From assembly GCA_027068485.1 (NCBI GenBank), contig JAMOSB010000035.1, positions 27,082 through 91,081 of the forward strand: a stretch of DNA of 64,000 nt. Direction: 5' to 3'. Below, piece after piece: positions 54,215 to 63,319 of the stretch. Each line of letters starts with the position of its first letter. The first letter of the stretch is position 1. The position numbers were made by a program, and so were the translations under genes. The notes below the pieces were generated by a model. That model had not been told where the DNA came from. It made no database searches and saw nothing but the letters and a program-made list of their open reading frames with translations. Origin of the DNA: Sulfurovum sp. (GTDB lineage: Bacteria; Campylobacterota; Campylobacteria; Campylobacterales; Sulfurovaceae).

Positions 54215-54574
54215 TTATTTTCTTCTAAGCTCTTTAATTCTTGCTGCTTTACCTTTGAGAGCTCTAAGATAGAAGAGTTTTGCTCTTCTTACTCTACCTC
54301 TTCTAAGGACTTCAATACTCTCAATACTCTCAGAGTAGAGTGGGAAGATTCTCTCAACACCAACAGAGTTAGCACCCATTTTTCTTACCATAAAAGTTCT
54401 ACCTGTTCCTTGACCTCTAATCGCAATACAAAGACCCTCATAGTTCTGTACTCTAGTCTTAGCACCCTCTTTAATTCTTACCGCTACTCTTACAGTATCA
54501 CCTGCTCTAAAATCAGGAACATTTTTATTCTCTAGTTGTGCTTGTTCAAAGCTTTCAATGAATTTGTTTCTCAT
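54215..54574 (-). CDS. rplS: 50S ribosomal protein L19
   Basis: The 119-residue protein shows L19 motifs: [57 protein letters not shown] and [20 protein letters not shown]. It sits at the 30S-50S interface. It ends the rpsP-khpA-rimM-trmD-rplS operon and is followed by a terminator. Confidence 0.97.
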   Translation of the reverse strand: MRNKFIESFEQAQLENKNVPDFRAGDTVRVAVRIKEGAKTRVQNYEGLCIAIRGQGTGRTFMVRKMGANSVGVERIFPLYSESIESIEVLRRGRVRRAKLFYLRALKGKAARIKELRRK

Positions 54575-54577
54575 CTT

Positions 54578-55258
54578 CTATACCTTTTTGTATAAGTCTG
54601 GGCGAAAGTACTTTGTTTTGCACAAAGCCAACCCGTGTTTTAAGTCCGTGATTCTACTATGATTTCCCTTTAAAAACTCTGAAACAACTTCAGAGTTTTT
54701 ATAAGTTGTCGGTTTAGCAAATGAGGGAGCCTCAAGAAGAGCCGATTCAAAGCTCTCAATACTCAATGAGTCACTATTGCCCAAGACTCCCGCTACATTG
54801 CGTGCTACCGCGTCACATACCACCATACTTGCCAACTCTCCCCCTGTGAGGATAAAATCCCCTATGGAGAAGAGCTCATCTGCCTCTGCCTCTATCACCC
54901 GTTCATCGATCCCCTCATAGCGTCCACTCACCAAAACAAGATGTGACTTCTTTGCTAATCGCTTGGCATCATTTTGTCTAAAGGGTTTGCCTACAGGGGA
55001 GAGAAATACTACATGAGCCTCTTTGGAAGTGTTCCGTATCGCGTGGAGTGTATCCATTAGGGGTTGTGGTGTCATCAACATACCTGCCCCACCACCAACC
55101 ATAGGAGCATCTACACGCCTATGCTTATCGAGGGTAAAATCTCGTGGATTACTAAAGTCTATTGAGATCTTCTCATCCTCAATAGCACGCTTAAGTATAC
55201 TCTCACTAAAGTAGCCTTGGATGAGTGTAGGAAAGAGGGTTACAAAACTAAATCGCAT
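54578..55258 (-). CDS. trmD: tRNA (guanine(37)-N1)-methyltransferase
   Basis: The 226-residue SPOUT-fold enzyme methylates G37 of tRNAs, preventing frameshifts. The knot motifs are VDAPMVGGGAGMLMTPQPL, LVLVSGRYEGIDERVIEAEADELFSIGDFILTGGELA and VLGNSDSLSIESF. The C-terminal helical part contains KGNHSRI. It starts one base after the rimM stop. Confidence 0.96.
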   Translation of the reverse strand: MRFSFVTLFPTLIQGYFSESILKRAIEDEKISIDFSNPRDFTLDKHRRVDAPMVGGGAGMLMTPQPLMDTLHAIRNTSKEAHVVFLSPVGKPFRQNDAKRLAKKSHLVLVSGRYEGIDERVIEAEADELFSIGDFILTGGELASMVVCDAVARNVAGVLGNSDSLSIESFESALLEAPSFAKPTTYKNSEVVSEFLKGNHSRITDLKHGLALCKTKYFRPDLYKKV

Positions 55259-55259
55259 C

Positions 55260-55787
55260 CTAACTTGCCTCTAATATATCGATAGCATCCTTCACAAAGA
55301 CCACACCCTCTTGGATATCGGTCTTTATCACATAGCGTTCGATATAAGGAACCAAAAACTGCTTAGGCAACCCCTGCTCTACCAAACTACTATCGGTTTT
55401 GATAGAGAGGTAGTCTGTCTCCGCCAAACGCTGAATATCCTCTACCACGCCAAGATCCCTACCCGCCTCATCGACACGACACCCAATAACATCAAACCAA
55501 AAATGCTCTCCCTCTTTAAGGGTACACGCCTCTTTGGTTTGGGTCTTAGTAGCATAGAGTTTAAGGTTGGTGAGTCGCTTGGCACTATCGATACTCTCAT
55601 ACCCACGAAAGCAGACAATTCCGCGTTTGAAATCTATCTTAGCGATGGTGAGGTCACCACGACTGGTGCTATAGCTCTGACCTACTTTAAACTGTTCGGG
55701 GAAATCGGTGTGGAGGTGGAGCTTTAGGTCACCCCAAAGCCCTATAGTACGCCCAATCTGAGCGATAAAAAAATTCTCTTTAGACAT
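55260..55787 (-). CDS. rimM: 16S rRNA processing protein RimM
   Basis: The 175-residue protein helps mature the 30S head by binding S19. It has the RimM N-terminal barrel (FFIAQIGRTIGLWGDLKLHLHTDFPEQF) and the PRC-barrel (EHFWFDVIGCRVDEAGRDLGVVEDI..). The start carries no clear Shine-Dalgarno sequence; it lies nine bases after the KH-protein stop, so coupling is likely. Confidence 0.93.
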   Translation of the reverse strand: MSKENFFIAQIGRTIGLWGDLKLHLHTDFPEQFKVGQSYSTSRGDLTIAKIDFKRGIVCFRGYESIDSAKRLTNLKLYATKTQTKEACTLKEGEHFWFDVIGCRVDEAGRDLGVVEDIQRLAETDYLSIKTDSSLVEQGLPKQFLVPYIERYVIKTDIQEGVVFVKDAIDILEAS

Positions 55788-55796
55788 CGGGATGTA

Positions 55797-56039
55797 TCAC
55801 TTAGCCACTTTAACATTAACACGGTAGTTCTTACCGCCTTTTGCTTTGCAACCAGAGATAACCGTCTTGATAGAGTTTATCATGCGTCCCTGCTTACCAA
55901 TGAGCTTACCTATATCTTCACTATGAGCAAAGATCGTAATCTCATCAAACCCTTCATTCACCTCAGTAATCTCAACAGAGATATCTTCGGGGTGTTCTAC
56001 TAAAAGTTTAGTATAACTAATAAGGAATGCATCTACCAT
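55797..56039 (-). CDS. khpA: KH-domain RNA-binding protein (KhpA/YlqC family)
   Basis: The 80-residue protein is a single KH domain with the RNA-binding loop IGKQGRMINSIKTVI. It lies between rpsP and rimM as in many bacteria. KhpA binds RNA and in some species pairs with KhpB; the role here is inferred from the family. Confidence 0.92.
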   Translation of the reverse strand: MVDAFLISYTKLLVEHPEDISVEITEVNEGFDEITIFAHSEDIGKLIGKQGRMINSIKTVISGCKAKGGKNYRVNVKVAK

Positions 56040-56045
56040 CTAAGA

Positions 56046-56273
56046 CTATTTTCCTGCTAGTCTTTTAACTGTTGGACTCATTTGAGCACCAACACTTAAC
56101 CAATAGTTCAAACGCTCAGTATCAAGTGTGAGCTCTTTGTTTGCACTGACTGGGTTATAGTGACCAATTGACTCAATCCAACCACCATCTCTTCTTTTTC
56201 TGCTATCTGTTACTACGATTCTGTAAAATGGCTTCTTTTTTCTACCCATTCGTGTCATTCTGATCATTGTCAT
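56046..56273 (-). CDS. rpsP: 30S ribosomal protein S16
   Basis: The 75-residue protein has the S16 signature [44 protein letters not shown] precedes the ATG at 56273; a second ATG two codons later is less likely given family alignments. In Campylobacter ffh lies upstream, but here a 200-base gap and then the Bat operon follow. Confidence 0.97.
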   Translation of the reverse strand: MTMIRMTRMGRKKKPFYRIVVTDSRKRRDGGWIESIGHYNPVSANKELTLDTERLNYWLSVGAQMSPTVKRLAGK

Positions 56274-56473
56274 ATTGTATCCTTTGTGTTTTCATAGATT
56301 TAATCGTTACCTGAGGAAGAGTAACGCATTACTGTAAAGTACTGACAACTGCTTTTTAATGACTAAAGCACTCATCAATACTTTTGGAATGAAATTTTAT
56401 CATATAGTTTATAAATTTTTGCTTTTATAACCAATAGCCTCTCCTCCCTAAAGAGAAGAGACTCCTCTAGAGA
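56274..56473 (-). promoter_or_regulatory. Intergenic region with the rpsP promoter
   Basis: The 200-base AT-rich gap must hold the rpsP operon promoter; the minus-strand TATGATAAAAT (about 56393-56403) is the best -10 candidate. Next to batD, CTCTTCTC/GAGGAGAG could form a hairpin without a T-tract. I see no gene here. Confidence 0.35.
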
Positions 56474-57997
56474 CTATCTATGAGGTGTTGTAACCCGATT
56501 GAGTAGTGCTTGGAGTCGCTTTTTATCAATCTTGATCGATTTGTCCCCTTGTCTGCGTGCATAGAGTAGACGCACCATCTCCTCAATCTCACGATCTTTT
56601 CCAAGATGTCCAGAGAGTATCTGTAGGGCATCAGAGTCACGACCCGTGTACCACTCCTTCTTACGATTCCATCGGGGAAACCATCGTACCATCACCCCCC
56701 CTACTCCTACCCCTAGACCAAAGGTCACCAGAAGTATCCACCACGCAACCCCCTGCTCTTCTACACTTACCACAGAAGCTGTGTGTGGGGTCGTAGGCTC
56801 TGTTTTTTGGGGTAGGGTCCTCTCTGTCTGCTTAGGCTGCACTGTAGCAGCAACACCCCCTTTGACGAGGATAGGATAGGCAGGAAGCTCCAATAGCTTC
56901 ATCTGCTTGGTGAGGGGATTATAGCTCTCTATCTTCACACTAGGTATCGTAAAGTTGTGATCACTGATAAAGACAAACCGTTTTGTAGCAACACTCTCTA
57001 CCGCTCCATCTACCACCGTATGCTTCACGGTATCCTCATCACTATAGATTGTCACCCCATCGATCTCCATCTCAAGCCACTCCAGCGACTCAATCACCCC
57101 TCTTCCTTTGAGTGTCACCGTAAGATTGACGGGAGTATTGACCTTGACCTCACGCGTATCAAGCGTCGCTTCTAAGGTAAAGTCTCCCACACTATCGGGT
57201 GTAGAGGGAGTAGGTAATACCTCGATTGCAAGGGTATTGGAGTGTGCCTCTCTCCATGAAGCACCCACAAACTGCCCAAAGAAGTTCCGACGACTTTGAT
57301 CTAGCAGTGCCACCTTAATCCCAGCAGGAGAGAGTGTAAAGTTCCCCTCTTGCTTAGGGACAAGGATATAGGACAACTCTGTGATCTGATAGCCCCCGTT
57401 ATGATACTGCTTCTGCTCCTCTATCTCTTGGACAAAAAATCCTTGAAAGTTGGGTTTGGTATACTGTGGGGTCTGTGAGAGTCGTACCCCATTTTTGAGG
57501 GAGAAGAGTACCTTGACGATGAGGGATTCCCCTACAACGACACGATGTTTGGTGCTACGCATCAGCAGGGAGAAGGCAGGGCTACTACTCTGTGCTTTGG
57601 CTGACTGCACAACACGAAGGTGCAATGGCTGACTCTGATAGACCTTTCCGCCAATGCTGACACGATAAGATGGGATCTGCATATCGTGTTGTGGGATAAA
57701 GCTCAAGCTTAAGCGTGTGCTATGACGACTCTCTTGCTTCCCATTGATAGAGGTAAAGGAGCTACTCTGTGATTGGTGTTGTCCTACAATAGGAGTATCA
57801 CCTATCTTGCGAATAGAGGGAAACTCCACACGCCCCTCACCCACTGCCTCTAGCTGAAGCGTCACTCGACTCCCCTTAACCGCCTCAGGTGTAGAGAGTG
57901 TTGCGGTGACCTCTGAAGCGTTGAGTAGACTTAACAGCACTCCAATCCATACGAAAACATAGCGTACGATATAGCGATTACTACCACGGTTTTGCAT
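56474..57997 (-). CDS. batD: BatD-like protein (Bat operon)
   Basis: The 507-residue protein has a signal peptide, beta-sandwich repeats as in BatD (TPEAVKGSRVTLQLEAVGEGRVEFPSI, VVGESLIVKVLFSLKNG, LDTREVKVNTPVNLTVTLKGRGVIESLEW), one C-terminal membrane helix (about 430-450, WWILLVTFGLGVGVGGVMV) and a cytoplasmic tail. I start at 57997 with AAAAGGAG; the ATG at 58036 is deep inside batC. It ends the Bat operon and probably works with BatA/B at the inner membrane. Confidence 0.85.
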   Translation of the reverse strand: MQNRGSNRYIVRYVFVWIGVLLSLLNASEVTATLSTPEAVKGSRVTLQLEAVGEGRVEFPSIRKIGDTPIVGQHQSQSSSFTSINGKQESRHSTRLSLSFIPQHDMQIPSYRVSIGGKVYQSQPLHLRVVQSAKAQSSSPAFSLLMRSTKHRVVVGESLIVKVLFSLKNGVRLSQTPQYTKPNFQGFFVQEIEEQKQYHNGGYQITELSYILVPKQEGNFTLSPAGIKVALLDQSRRNFFGQFVGASWREAHSNTLAIEVLPTPSTPDSVGDFTLEATLDTREVKVNTPVNLTVTLKGRGVIESLEWLEMEIDGVTIYSDEDTVKHTVVDGAVESVATKRFVFISDHNFTIPSVKIESYNPLTKQMKLLELPAYPILVKGGVAATVQPKQTERTLPQKTEPTTPHTASVVSVEEQGVAWWILLVTFGLGVGVGGVMVRWFPRWNRKKEWYTGRDSDALQILSGHLGKDREIEEMVRLLYARRQGDKSIKIDKKRLQALLNRVTTPHR

Positions 57998-58862
57998 CTT
58001 CACTCCTTTTAGTTTTTGATGGACTACCCATCTCATACATCATAACAGGCATCTTCTTATACTCCATCTTACGCAAGAGTCTTTTGAGCTCTTTGGCTCT
58101 AAGCTTCTCCTCTTTTGAGACGGCTTTGCCTACACCTTGTGGTGTCGATTTCGTTGCTTTTTGCTCCTGAGGTGTAGAGGCTTCTTTGGCACTTTGAGCC
58201 GTGTCATCTTGAGCTTTATCACCTTGAGGCTTAGCCTCTGACGAGGGTGATTTCTCCCCTTGCTTTGCTTGCTTCTCTTCAGACTTCTGTTGCGATTGAG
58301 AGGGCTGAGGCTTGGGCTTGCTAGAGGGGTTTGGTGTAGACTTTGGTGCTGACTGTTCCCCCTCTTTTGACTGAGACTCTTGACTCTTTTGCCCTGATTG
58401 CTTCTTTTGCTCAGATTGCTTTTTCTGCTCTGCCTCTCTCTTCTGTTGCTCCTGTTTTTGCTCCTGTTTTTGCTTTTGCTTTTGTGCCAGTCTAAGATTA
58501 TGGTGCGTATCATCATCCTCTTTATGGCGTAAGGCTTCTCTATAGGCTTCGATCGCCTTATCCCACGCTTTTTTCTGAAAGTAGCTATTGCCTAGGTTGT
58601 AGAGGCGTGATGCCTCATCGACCCCTTTGGCTTGCTCATAGGCTTCAATCGCCCTATCATACTGCTTGGCACGGTAGTAGGCGTTACCCATATCATAAAA
58701 CTTCTCTGGAGTCGTCGCATCAATCGCCTTAAAGCCTCTAGCACTCTTGGCATACGCTTTTGCCTCGTAGAGGGAGTTTGCCTCCTCTATCTTTTGAAAA
58801 TCCAATAGCCCCGCCCAGACTCCATAGGGGAGTATCAGTAGTAGCCCTATCCACTTCTTCAT
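57981..58862 (-). CDS. batC: BatC-like TPR protein with long low-complexity tail
   Basis: The 293-residue protein has a signal peptide, three TPR motifs (about 50-125: FYDMGNAYYRAKQYDRAIEAYEQA, LYNLGNSYFQKKAWDKAIEAYREAL) and a Lys/Gln/Ser/Pro-rich stretch of about 120 residues. It ends with a conserved-looking LKRLLRKMEYKKMPVMMYEM segment. The low-complexity part is probably disordered. Its ATG overlaps the batB stop and its end overlaps the batD start. Confidence 0.85.
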   Translation of the reverse strand: MKKWIGLLLILPYGVWAGLLDFQKIEEANSLYEAKAYAKSARGFKAIDATTPEKFYDMGNAYYRAKQYDRAIEAYEQAKGVDEASRLYNLGNSYFQKKAWDKAIEAYREALRHKEDDDTHHNLRLAQKQKQKQEQKQEQQKREAEQKKQSEQKKQSGQKSQESQSKEGEQSAPKSTPNPSSKPKPQPSQSQQKSEEKQAKQGEKSPSSEAKPQGDKAQDDTAQSAKEASTPQEQKATKSTPQGVGKAVSKEEKLRAKELKRLLRKMEYKKMPVMMYEMGSPSKTKRSEDAKPW

Positions 58863-59854
58863 GATACCCCCTCCTTAGTAGTATGGCGTACTCTCCTGCG
58901 TGGAAGTGAACTCAACGCAATCAAAAAGAGTCCAAGCCCAAGTGCCAAGGGGTAGTAGAAAAGCTCCTCTTGATCTTTGAGCATGACGCTTCCTTGTTGT
59001 TGATTGGGGTAGCGACTGCGTATCGTCTCAACAAATGCCTTCATATCAGCCTTACCATTATGGGCAATTGTATAGGCTCCACCACTGGCTACGGCTACCT
59101 CTCCAAGCGTATCATTACGCTGTGTAATCGCTATCGTTCCATCTGCTTGCATCACCGCTTTTCCTTCTGAATCGATTACAGGTGCCCCTTTGGCTGTCCC
59201 CACAAGGACAACAAAGAGTGCAATCTGCTCCTCTTTGAGTCGTGCTTCTAATCCCGCTATCGCCTCTTGGTCTCCCCCATCACTAAAGAGTACCACGATC
59301 TTAGGTTTTTTCTCTTTTAACAACTTGGCACTTAACGCTTCTAGTGCCATAAAATCCGTAGAGGATTGTGAGATATAGGCATCATCTACGCGTGACACCA
59401 TCATCTTTAGCGTTGCTTTATCACTCGTAAAGGGAGCTAGGACAAATGAGCTATAGGCAAATGCCACGATCCCGATCTCATCATTGGGCATCTCATCAAG
59501 GAGTTGTTCTATCTTCTTCTTAGCAAAAGCTAGACGGTTAGGATAGTGATCTTGACTACGCATAGAACCTGAGATATCTAGCCCTACAAGCAGACTCAAC
59601 CCCTCCATCTCCACCTCTCTCTCCCCATGAGAGAAAACAGGTCTTGCCATCGCTACAATCATCAAAAAAAGCCCCATAAACATCGTAAGGTTACGAAGCA
59701 TCTTGGGGATAGTCTCATCAGACGCACTAAGGCGTTTGAGGACTTTGGCATCAAAGACACGAGAGAGTTGCTCCTTGTTGGTCGAGACTAGTAGAGCAAA
59801 GATCACAAATGGTACCAGAAGTACCCAAAAAAGCTGAGGATAGAGAAAACTCAT
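58859..59854 (-). CDS. batB: BatB-like von Willebrand factor A protein
   Basis: The 331-residue inner-membrane protein has two N-terminal helices, a vWA domain (about 85-280) with an intact MIDAS motif DISGSM and FSDGGD, and a C-terminal helix (YYPLALGLGLFLIALSSL). It begins directly after the batA stop (TAAATG). BatA and BatB are thought to form a metal-dependent adhesion complex assembled with MoxR help. Confidence 0.92.
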   Translation of the reverse strand: MSFLYPQLFWVLLVPFVIFALLVSTNKEQLSRVFDAKVLKRLSASDETIPKMLRNLTMFMGLFLMIVAMARPVFSHGEREVEMEGLSLLVGLDISGSMRSQDHYPNRLAFAKKKIEQLLDEMPNDEIGIVAFAYSSFVLAPFTSDKATLKMMVSRVDDAYISQSSTDFMALEALSAKLLKEKKPKIVVLFSDGGDQEAIAGLEARLKEEQIALFVVLVGTAKGAPVIDSEGKAVMQADGTIAITQRNDTLGEVAVASGGAYTIAHNGKADMKAFVETIRSRYPNQQQGSVMLKDQEELFYYPLALGLGLFLIALSSLPRRRVRHTTKEGVS

Positions 59855-60775
59855 TTAGACTCCTTTCGTACTGCGTAGATAGATAAAGAGTAGCAGACTC
59901 AAGATCGCCAAAAAGAGTGGATAGATATAGAGATAGGTATGCTCTACCACCTGCTTATCATCGATCTTGGTCACCTCAAGGGCATTAATCTCTTCATAGA
60001 TTTTAAGAAGCATCGAGGCATCCTTGGCACCATACGCCACACCCCCTCCTGCTTTGGCAAGGGCAGTGAGATAGCCCGCATCATAGTCACGGTTGGCTCT
60101 ACCTATCCCAATCGTATAGAGCTTTACATTCTGCTTTTGCATCATAGACTGAAGCTGATCGAGAGGGACTTTACTCATATTGTCAACCCCATCTGTCAAG
60201 AGGATAATGATCTTAGATTTGGCTCGACTCGACTCTAACAGTGTATAGCTCTGGACAATAGCATCATTGATCGCTGTGCGTTTACCCGCGACACCTAGCT
60301 CCTGCATACGGGTGATATCTTGTAGAAACTCTCTCTCAAAAGTCAAAGGAGAGGCGATAAACGCCACATCTGCAAAGGTCACCAAGCCCAAGCGGTCATT
60401 GATCCGTTTGGTGATAAATGCCTCAACCACCTCTTTGACCACAGCAAACTTACTCTTGTAGGGGTTTTGTGGATCAAATCCATATTGACGCATAGACTCA
60501 CTCGCATCAAGCACAAGGACAATATCGCGTCCCTCTTTTTTACTATGGGTATAGTGCTGGGTGCGTACAGGCGATGCGAGTGCCACAATCGCCAAGACAA
60601 TCCCCACCCACTTCAACCACACCACCCAAGAGGCTTTGGAGCTTTGGGTAAGAAGGAGTTGCTCTACATGAGGGAAGTAGATCGCTTGGTTGCGTGCCTT
60701 ACACCACTTAGCACACACGACAAAGAGGACAATCAGCCCCAATACAAGGGGGTATTCAAAACTAAATTGACTCAT
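59855..60775 (-). CDS. batA: BatA-like von Willebrand factor A protein
   Basis: The 306-residue protein has the same layout as BatB: N-terminal helices, a vWA domain with MIDAS DASESM, TGVAGKRTAINDAI-type metal-binding Thr region and LLTDGVDN, then a C-terminal helix. It overlaps the upstream gene by 14 bases. It is clearly a paralogue of BatB. Confidence 0.92.
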   Translation of the reverse strand: MSQFSFEYPLVLGLIVLFVVCAKWCKARNQAIYFPHVEQLLLTQSSKASWVVWLKWVGIVLAIVALASPVRTQHYTHSKKEGRDIVLVLDASESMRQYGFDPQNPYKSKFAVVKEVVEAFITKRINDRLGLVTFADVAFIASPLTFEREFLQDITRMQELGVAGKRTAINDAIVQSYTLLESSRAKSKIIILLTDGVDNMSKVPLDQLQSMMQKQNVKLYTIGIGRANRDYDAGYLTALAKAGGGVAYGAKDASMLLKIYEEINALEVTKIDDKQVVEHTYLYIYPLFLAILSLLLFIYLRSTKGV

Positions 60776-61166
60776 CGGCTACCTGCACAAAAAGGTTAAA
60801 ATGGTTGCGTGTCTCATCATCAATTGGGGCTACCTCTTTACGATATTTATAGGGTTCTAACCGCTCAACCAACTGCTCAAAAAGCTTCTCTCGTCGCTCA
60901 TCTGTGGCAAGTAGGCGTGCATAGTGGGTGGCTTGGTAAGCATCACGCTTACTATCCTCCCATGAGAGGGACTTCAGCATTGCAAGATAGTGCTTTGCAG
61001 GGTTGCGTCTACGCCTCTGCCACCATAATTTCAACAGAAAAAAGAGGATCCCTAACAGGAGTATGACTCCTAGACCTAGCAGACTCCAGTAGAGTAGATA
61101 GCTACTATCGGGGATCTCAAGTAGGGGCTTAATATCCCGTAATGAGGTGGGTAGATTCTCTTTCAT
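60762..61166 (-). CDS. Small membrane protein of the Bat operon (DUF4381-like)
   Basis: The 134-residue protein starts with LRDIKPLLEIPDSSYLLYW, then a membrane helix (about 27-48) and a cytoplasmic helical domain (RNPAKHYLAMLKSLSW). DUF4381 proteins hold this slot between DUF58 and BatA in Bat operons, which supports the assignment more than sequence alone. Confidence 0.75.
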   Translation of the reverse strand: MKENLPTSLRDIKPLLEIPDSSYLLYWSLLGLGVILLLGILFFLLKLWWQRRRRNPAKHYLAMLKSLSWEDSKRDAYQATHYARLLATDERREKLFEQLVERLEPYKYRKEVAPIDDETRNHFNLFVQVADESI

Positions 61167-61191
61167 CAGATGCTCCTTTGTGCTACTTCAC

Positions 61192-62019
61192 TCAATGCAT
61201 ACGCTTCATTAGTTTCACATACGGCTCTTCATCGGTATAGATCTTCACAAACCGTATCCCTAGTTTTTTACACATACGGTAGAGGCGTTCATCATTCTCC
61301 TCTAGGGCTTGAGTGTAGGCTTTGAGTCTGCTATCATCGACACTCCCCTCAAAACTCTTACGACTCTCCATATCGATAAGCCGTAGCGTACCCAAGGCTT
61401 TAGGATTCTCCTCAAACCGATCACGCACAATCACGATAACAAGATCGTGCTTTTTACTCAAGAGCTTCAGGTCTATCTCTCCAATAAAGTCAGAGAGGAT
61501 AAAGAGTAGCGTGCGTCGTTTAAGACGCTGGTTGAGCGTAGAGACAAGCCCCACAAAATCACTCTTTTTTCCTATAGGATCAAAAGTAAAGTTCGCCTCG
61601 ATAGCGCGTTGAACCGCAAAAAACTTCTTACTAGGTGGTATCATCTCATAGAGTCTATCCGCAAAGAGAAGATGGGTAAAACGATCACTGTTTTTGATCG
61701 CAGAGAAGCCAAGGATACCGACAATCTGAGCAATCACTTCACTCTTTTGCTGGACGGTTCCAAAGTAGGTCGATCCCCCTAGCATACTCACCACAGCCAC
61801 ATTAAGCTCTCGCTCCTCTCTATAGATCTTAACAAAGGGTTTACCCAACTTCGCCGTACTCTTCCAGTCGATCTTACGGACATCATCACCATAAAGATAC
61901 TCACGAAGCTCAGCAAACTCAAACCCCTCTCCTTGAAAAAGTGAGGGAGTGTTACCTAGTCTATCACCATAGACTTGCTTTTTGGTTTTGAGTATGATTT
62001 TTTTAAGACGCTTATTCAT
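61192..62019 (-). CDS. DUF58-domain protein of the Bat operon
   Basis: The 275-residue soluble protein carries the DUF58 hallmark FAELREYLYGDDVRKIDWKSTAKLGKPFVKIYREERELNVAV and a vWA-like fold (LLFILSDF). AGGAG precedes the ATG. It lies 25 bases after the MoxR gene, the conserved arrangement. The function of DUF58 is not established beyond association with MoxR ATPases. Confidence 0.92.
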   Translation of the reverse strand: MNKRLKKIILKTKKQVYGDRLGNTPSLFQGEGFEFAELREYLYGDDVRKIDWKSTAKLGKPFVKIYREERELNVAVVSMLGGSTYFGTVQQKSEVIAQIVGILGFSAIKNSDRFTHLLFADRLYEMIPPSKKFFAVQRAIEANFTFDPIGKKSDFVGLVSTLNQRLKRRTLLFILSDFIGEIDLKLLSKKHDLVIVIVRDRFEENPKALGTLRLIDMESRKSFEGSVDDSRLKAYTQALEENDERLYRMCKKLGIRFVKIYTDEEPYVKLMKRMH

Positions 62020-62044
62020 AGAGATACTCCTCTAGGCTCTACAC

Positions 62045-62992
62045 TTACGGAATCGGTACCGCAGTTAAGATCTCTTGGACAATCCAATCTTGTGTGATCC
62101 CCTCTGCTTCTGCCTCATAGGAGAGGATAATCCTATGACGCAAAATCTCTTTGGCAATATAGGCCACTTCAATAGGGGAGACAAAGGTTTTGCCCTTGAG
62201 ATACGCAATGGCACGCGAGGCTTTATACATATCGATACTCGCACGAGGAGAGGCACCAAAGCTGATATAAGAAGCCAAACGCTCCAACCCATACGCTTTT
62301 GGATCACGAGAGGCAGAGACTAGCTCGATGATATACCGCTCAATCTCCTCATCCATATGAATTGCCATCGCCTCAGAGCGAATCGTATCCAAATCCTCCA
62401 AAGAGGCGACCTGCTTGATCTCCTCAAAACTACTATTTGCCACACGCCGTGCGATCTCTAGCTCCTCCTCTTTGGTGTTGTACCCTACTACAATCTTGAG
62501 CATAAAGCGATCAAGCTGTGCCTCAGGTAGATCATACGCCCCCTCCTGCTCAACAGGGTTCTGGGTCGCCATCACCAAAAAAGGAAGATCAAGCTTAAAG
62601 CTCTCATCCCCAATCGTCACCTGTCGCTCCTGCATCACCTCAAGGAGTGCAGACTGTACCTTTGCAGGGGCACGATTGATCTCATCGGCAAGTAGTAGAT
62701 TGGTAAAGATAGGACCTTGTTTGATCTTAAAGGTGTTGTGTGAGGGATCATAGATCTCAGTACCAATGATATCTGAGGGGAGTAGATCGGGGGTAAACTG
62801 TACGCGTTTAAACTCTAGCCCAAGTGTCTTGGCTAAGGCATTGACCGCAGTCGTTTTGGCAAGACCAGGCACCCCCTCTAGGAGGATGTGTCCACGGCAG
62901 ATAAGCCCCGCTAAAAGCCCCTCTACCATCTTCTCTTGCCCTACGAGTACTTTAGAAATTTCTGTTTTGATATGCTCTACGATAGTATTCAC
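62045..62992 (-). CDS. MoxR-family AAA+ ATPase
   Basis: The protein is about 315 residues from the GTG at 62992. It shows VLVGQEKMVEGLLAGLICRGHILLEGVPGLAKTTAVNALA (Walker A), LLADEINRAPAKVQSALLEVMQERQVTIG (Walker B and sensor), VMATQNPVEQEGAYDLPEAQLDRFML and GASPRASI (sensor 2). MoxR ATPases act as chaperones for metal insertion into vWA partners. I favour the GTG because GGGAG lies six bases before it; the ATG at 63025 has no ribosome site. The GGGAG is inside an 11-bp inverted repeat. Confidence 0.93.
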   Translation of the reverse strand: MNTIVEHIKTEISKVLVGQEKMVEGLLAGLICRGHILLEGVPGLAKTTAVNALAKTLGLEFKRVQFTPDLLPSDIIGTEIYDPSHNTFKIKQGPIFTNLLLADEINRAPAKVQSALLEVMQERQVTIGDESFKLDLPFLVMATQNPVEQEGAYDLPEAQLDRFMLKIVVGYNTKEEELEIARRVANSSFEEIKQVASLEDLDTIRSEAMAIHMDEEIERYIIELVSASRDPKAYGLERLASYISFGASPRASIDMYKASRAIAYLKGKTFVSPIEVAYIAKEILRHRIILSYEAEAEGITQDWIVQEILTAVPIP

Positions 62993-62994
62993 AT

Positions 62995-63023
62995 GATTCT
63001 CCCAAAATAGTATTGGGAAAATC
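62995..63023 (-). promoter_or_regulatory. Inverted repeat that sequesters the MoxR ribosome-binding site
   Basis: On the minus strand GATTTTCCCAA-TACTATT-TTGGGAGAATC has 11-bp arms with one mismatch and ends two bases before the GTG. The arm includes the GGGAG Shine-Dalgarno, so the mRNA hairpin would block initiation. Alternatively it is a DNA operator. Confidence 0.5.
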
Positions 63024-63052
63024 ATACTTAAGGGAGGTTAATTAAAGGTTAA

Positions 63053-63319
63053 TCAGAGCTTTTCAAGCATCGCTTTACCCGTAATCATACAGGCAAATTT
63101 CTTACCATCTTCTGTGTGCCATATTCTCACTTTGGCACCCTCCTCTATCTTTTTGATTCGCTTCTCATTGATAGGCATCGCTGCTGCGTGACTGGTATCA
63201 CTCTCACACTGAGGAAGCAGAACCTCCACAGCTAAAGGATCCTCTTTGATATTACATCCCCCCATCATCAGTGCAACCATACCTAAAAACGCTACGCTTT
63301 TTACTCTTCGTGTTTTCAT
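63053..63319 (-). CDS. Small lipoprotein upstream of the Bat operon
   Basis: The 88-residue protein has a lipoprotein signal with lipobox MMGGC (Cys22). The mature part contains two further Cys (PQCESD, FACMIT) and ends KLWHTED-like then GKAMLEKL, a pattern unknown to me. Its ATG overlaps the TAA of the upstream repeat-protein gene (TAATG), so the two are co-expressed. MoxR follows 60 bases later. Confidence 0.75.
   Translation of the reverse strand: MKTRRVKSVAFLGMVALMMGGCNIKEDPLAVEVLLPQCESDTSHAAAMPINEKRIKKIEEGAKVRIWHTEDGKKFACMITGKAMLEKL

Noticed and set aside
58130..58516. Frame of 128 codons rich in Lys, Arg and Ser inside batC
   Set aside because: It is the alternative frame of the Gln/Lys-rich low-complexity coding stretch.
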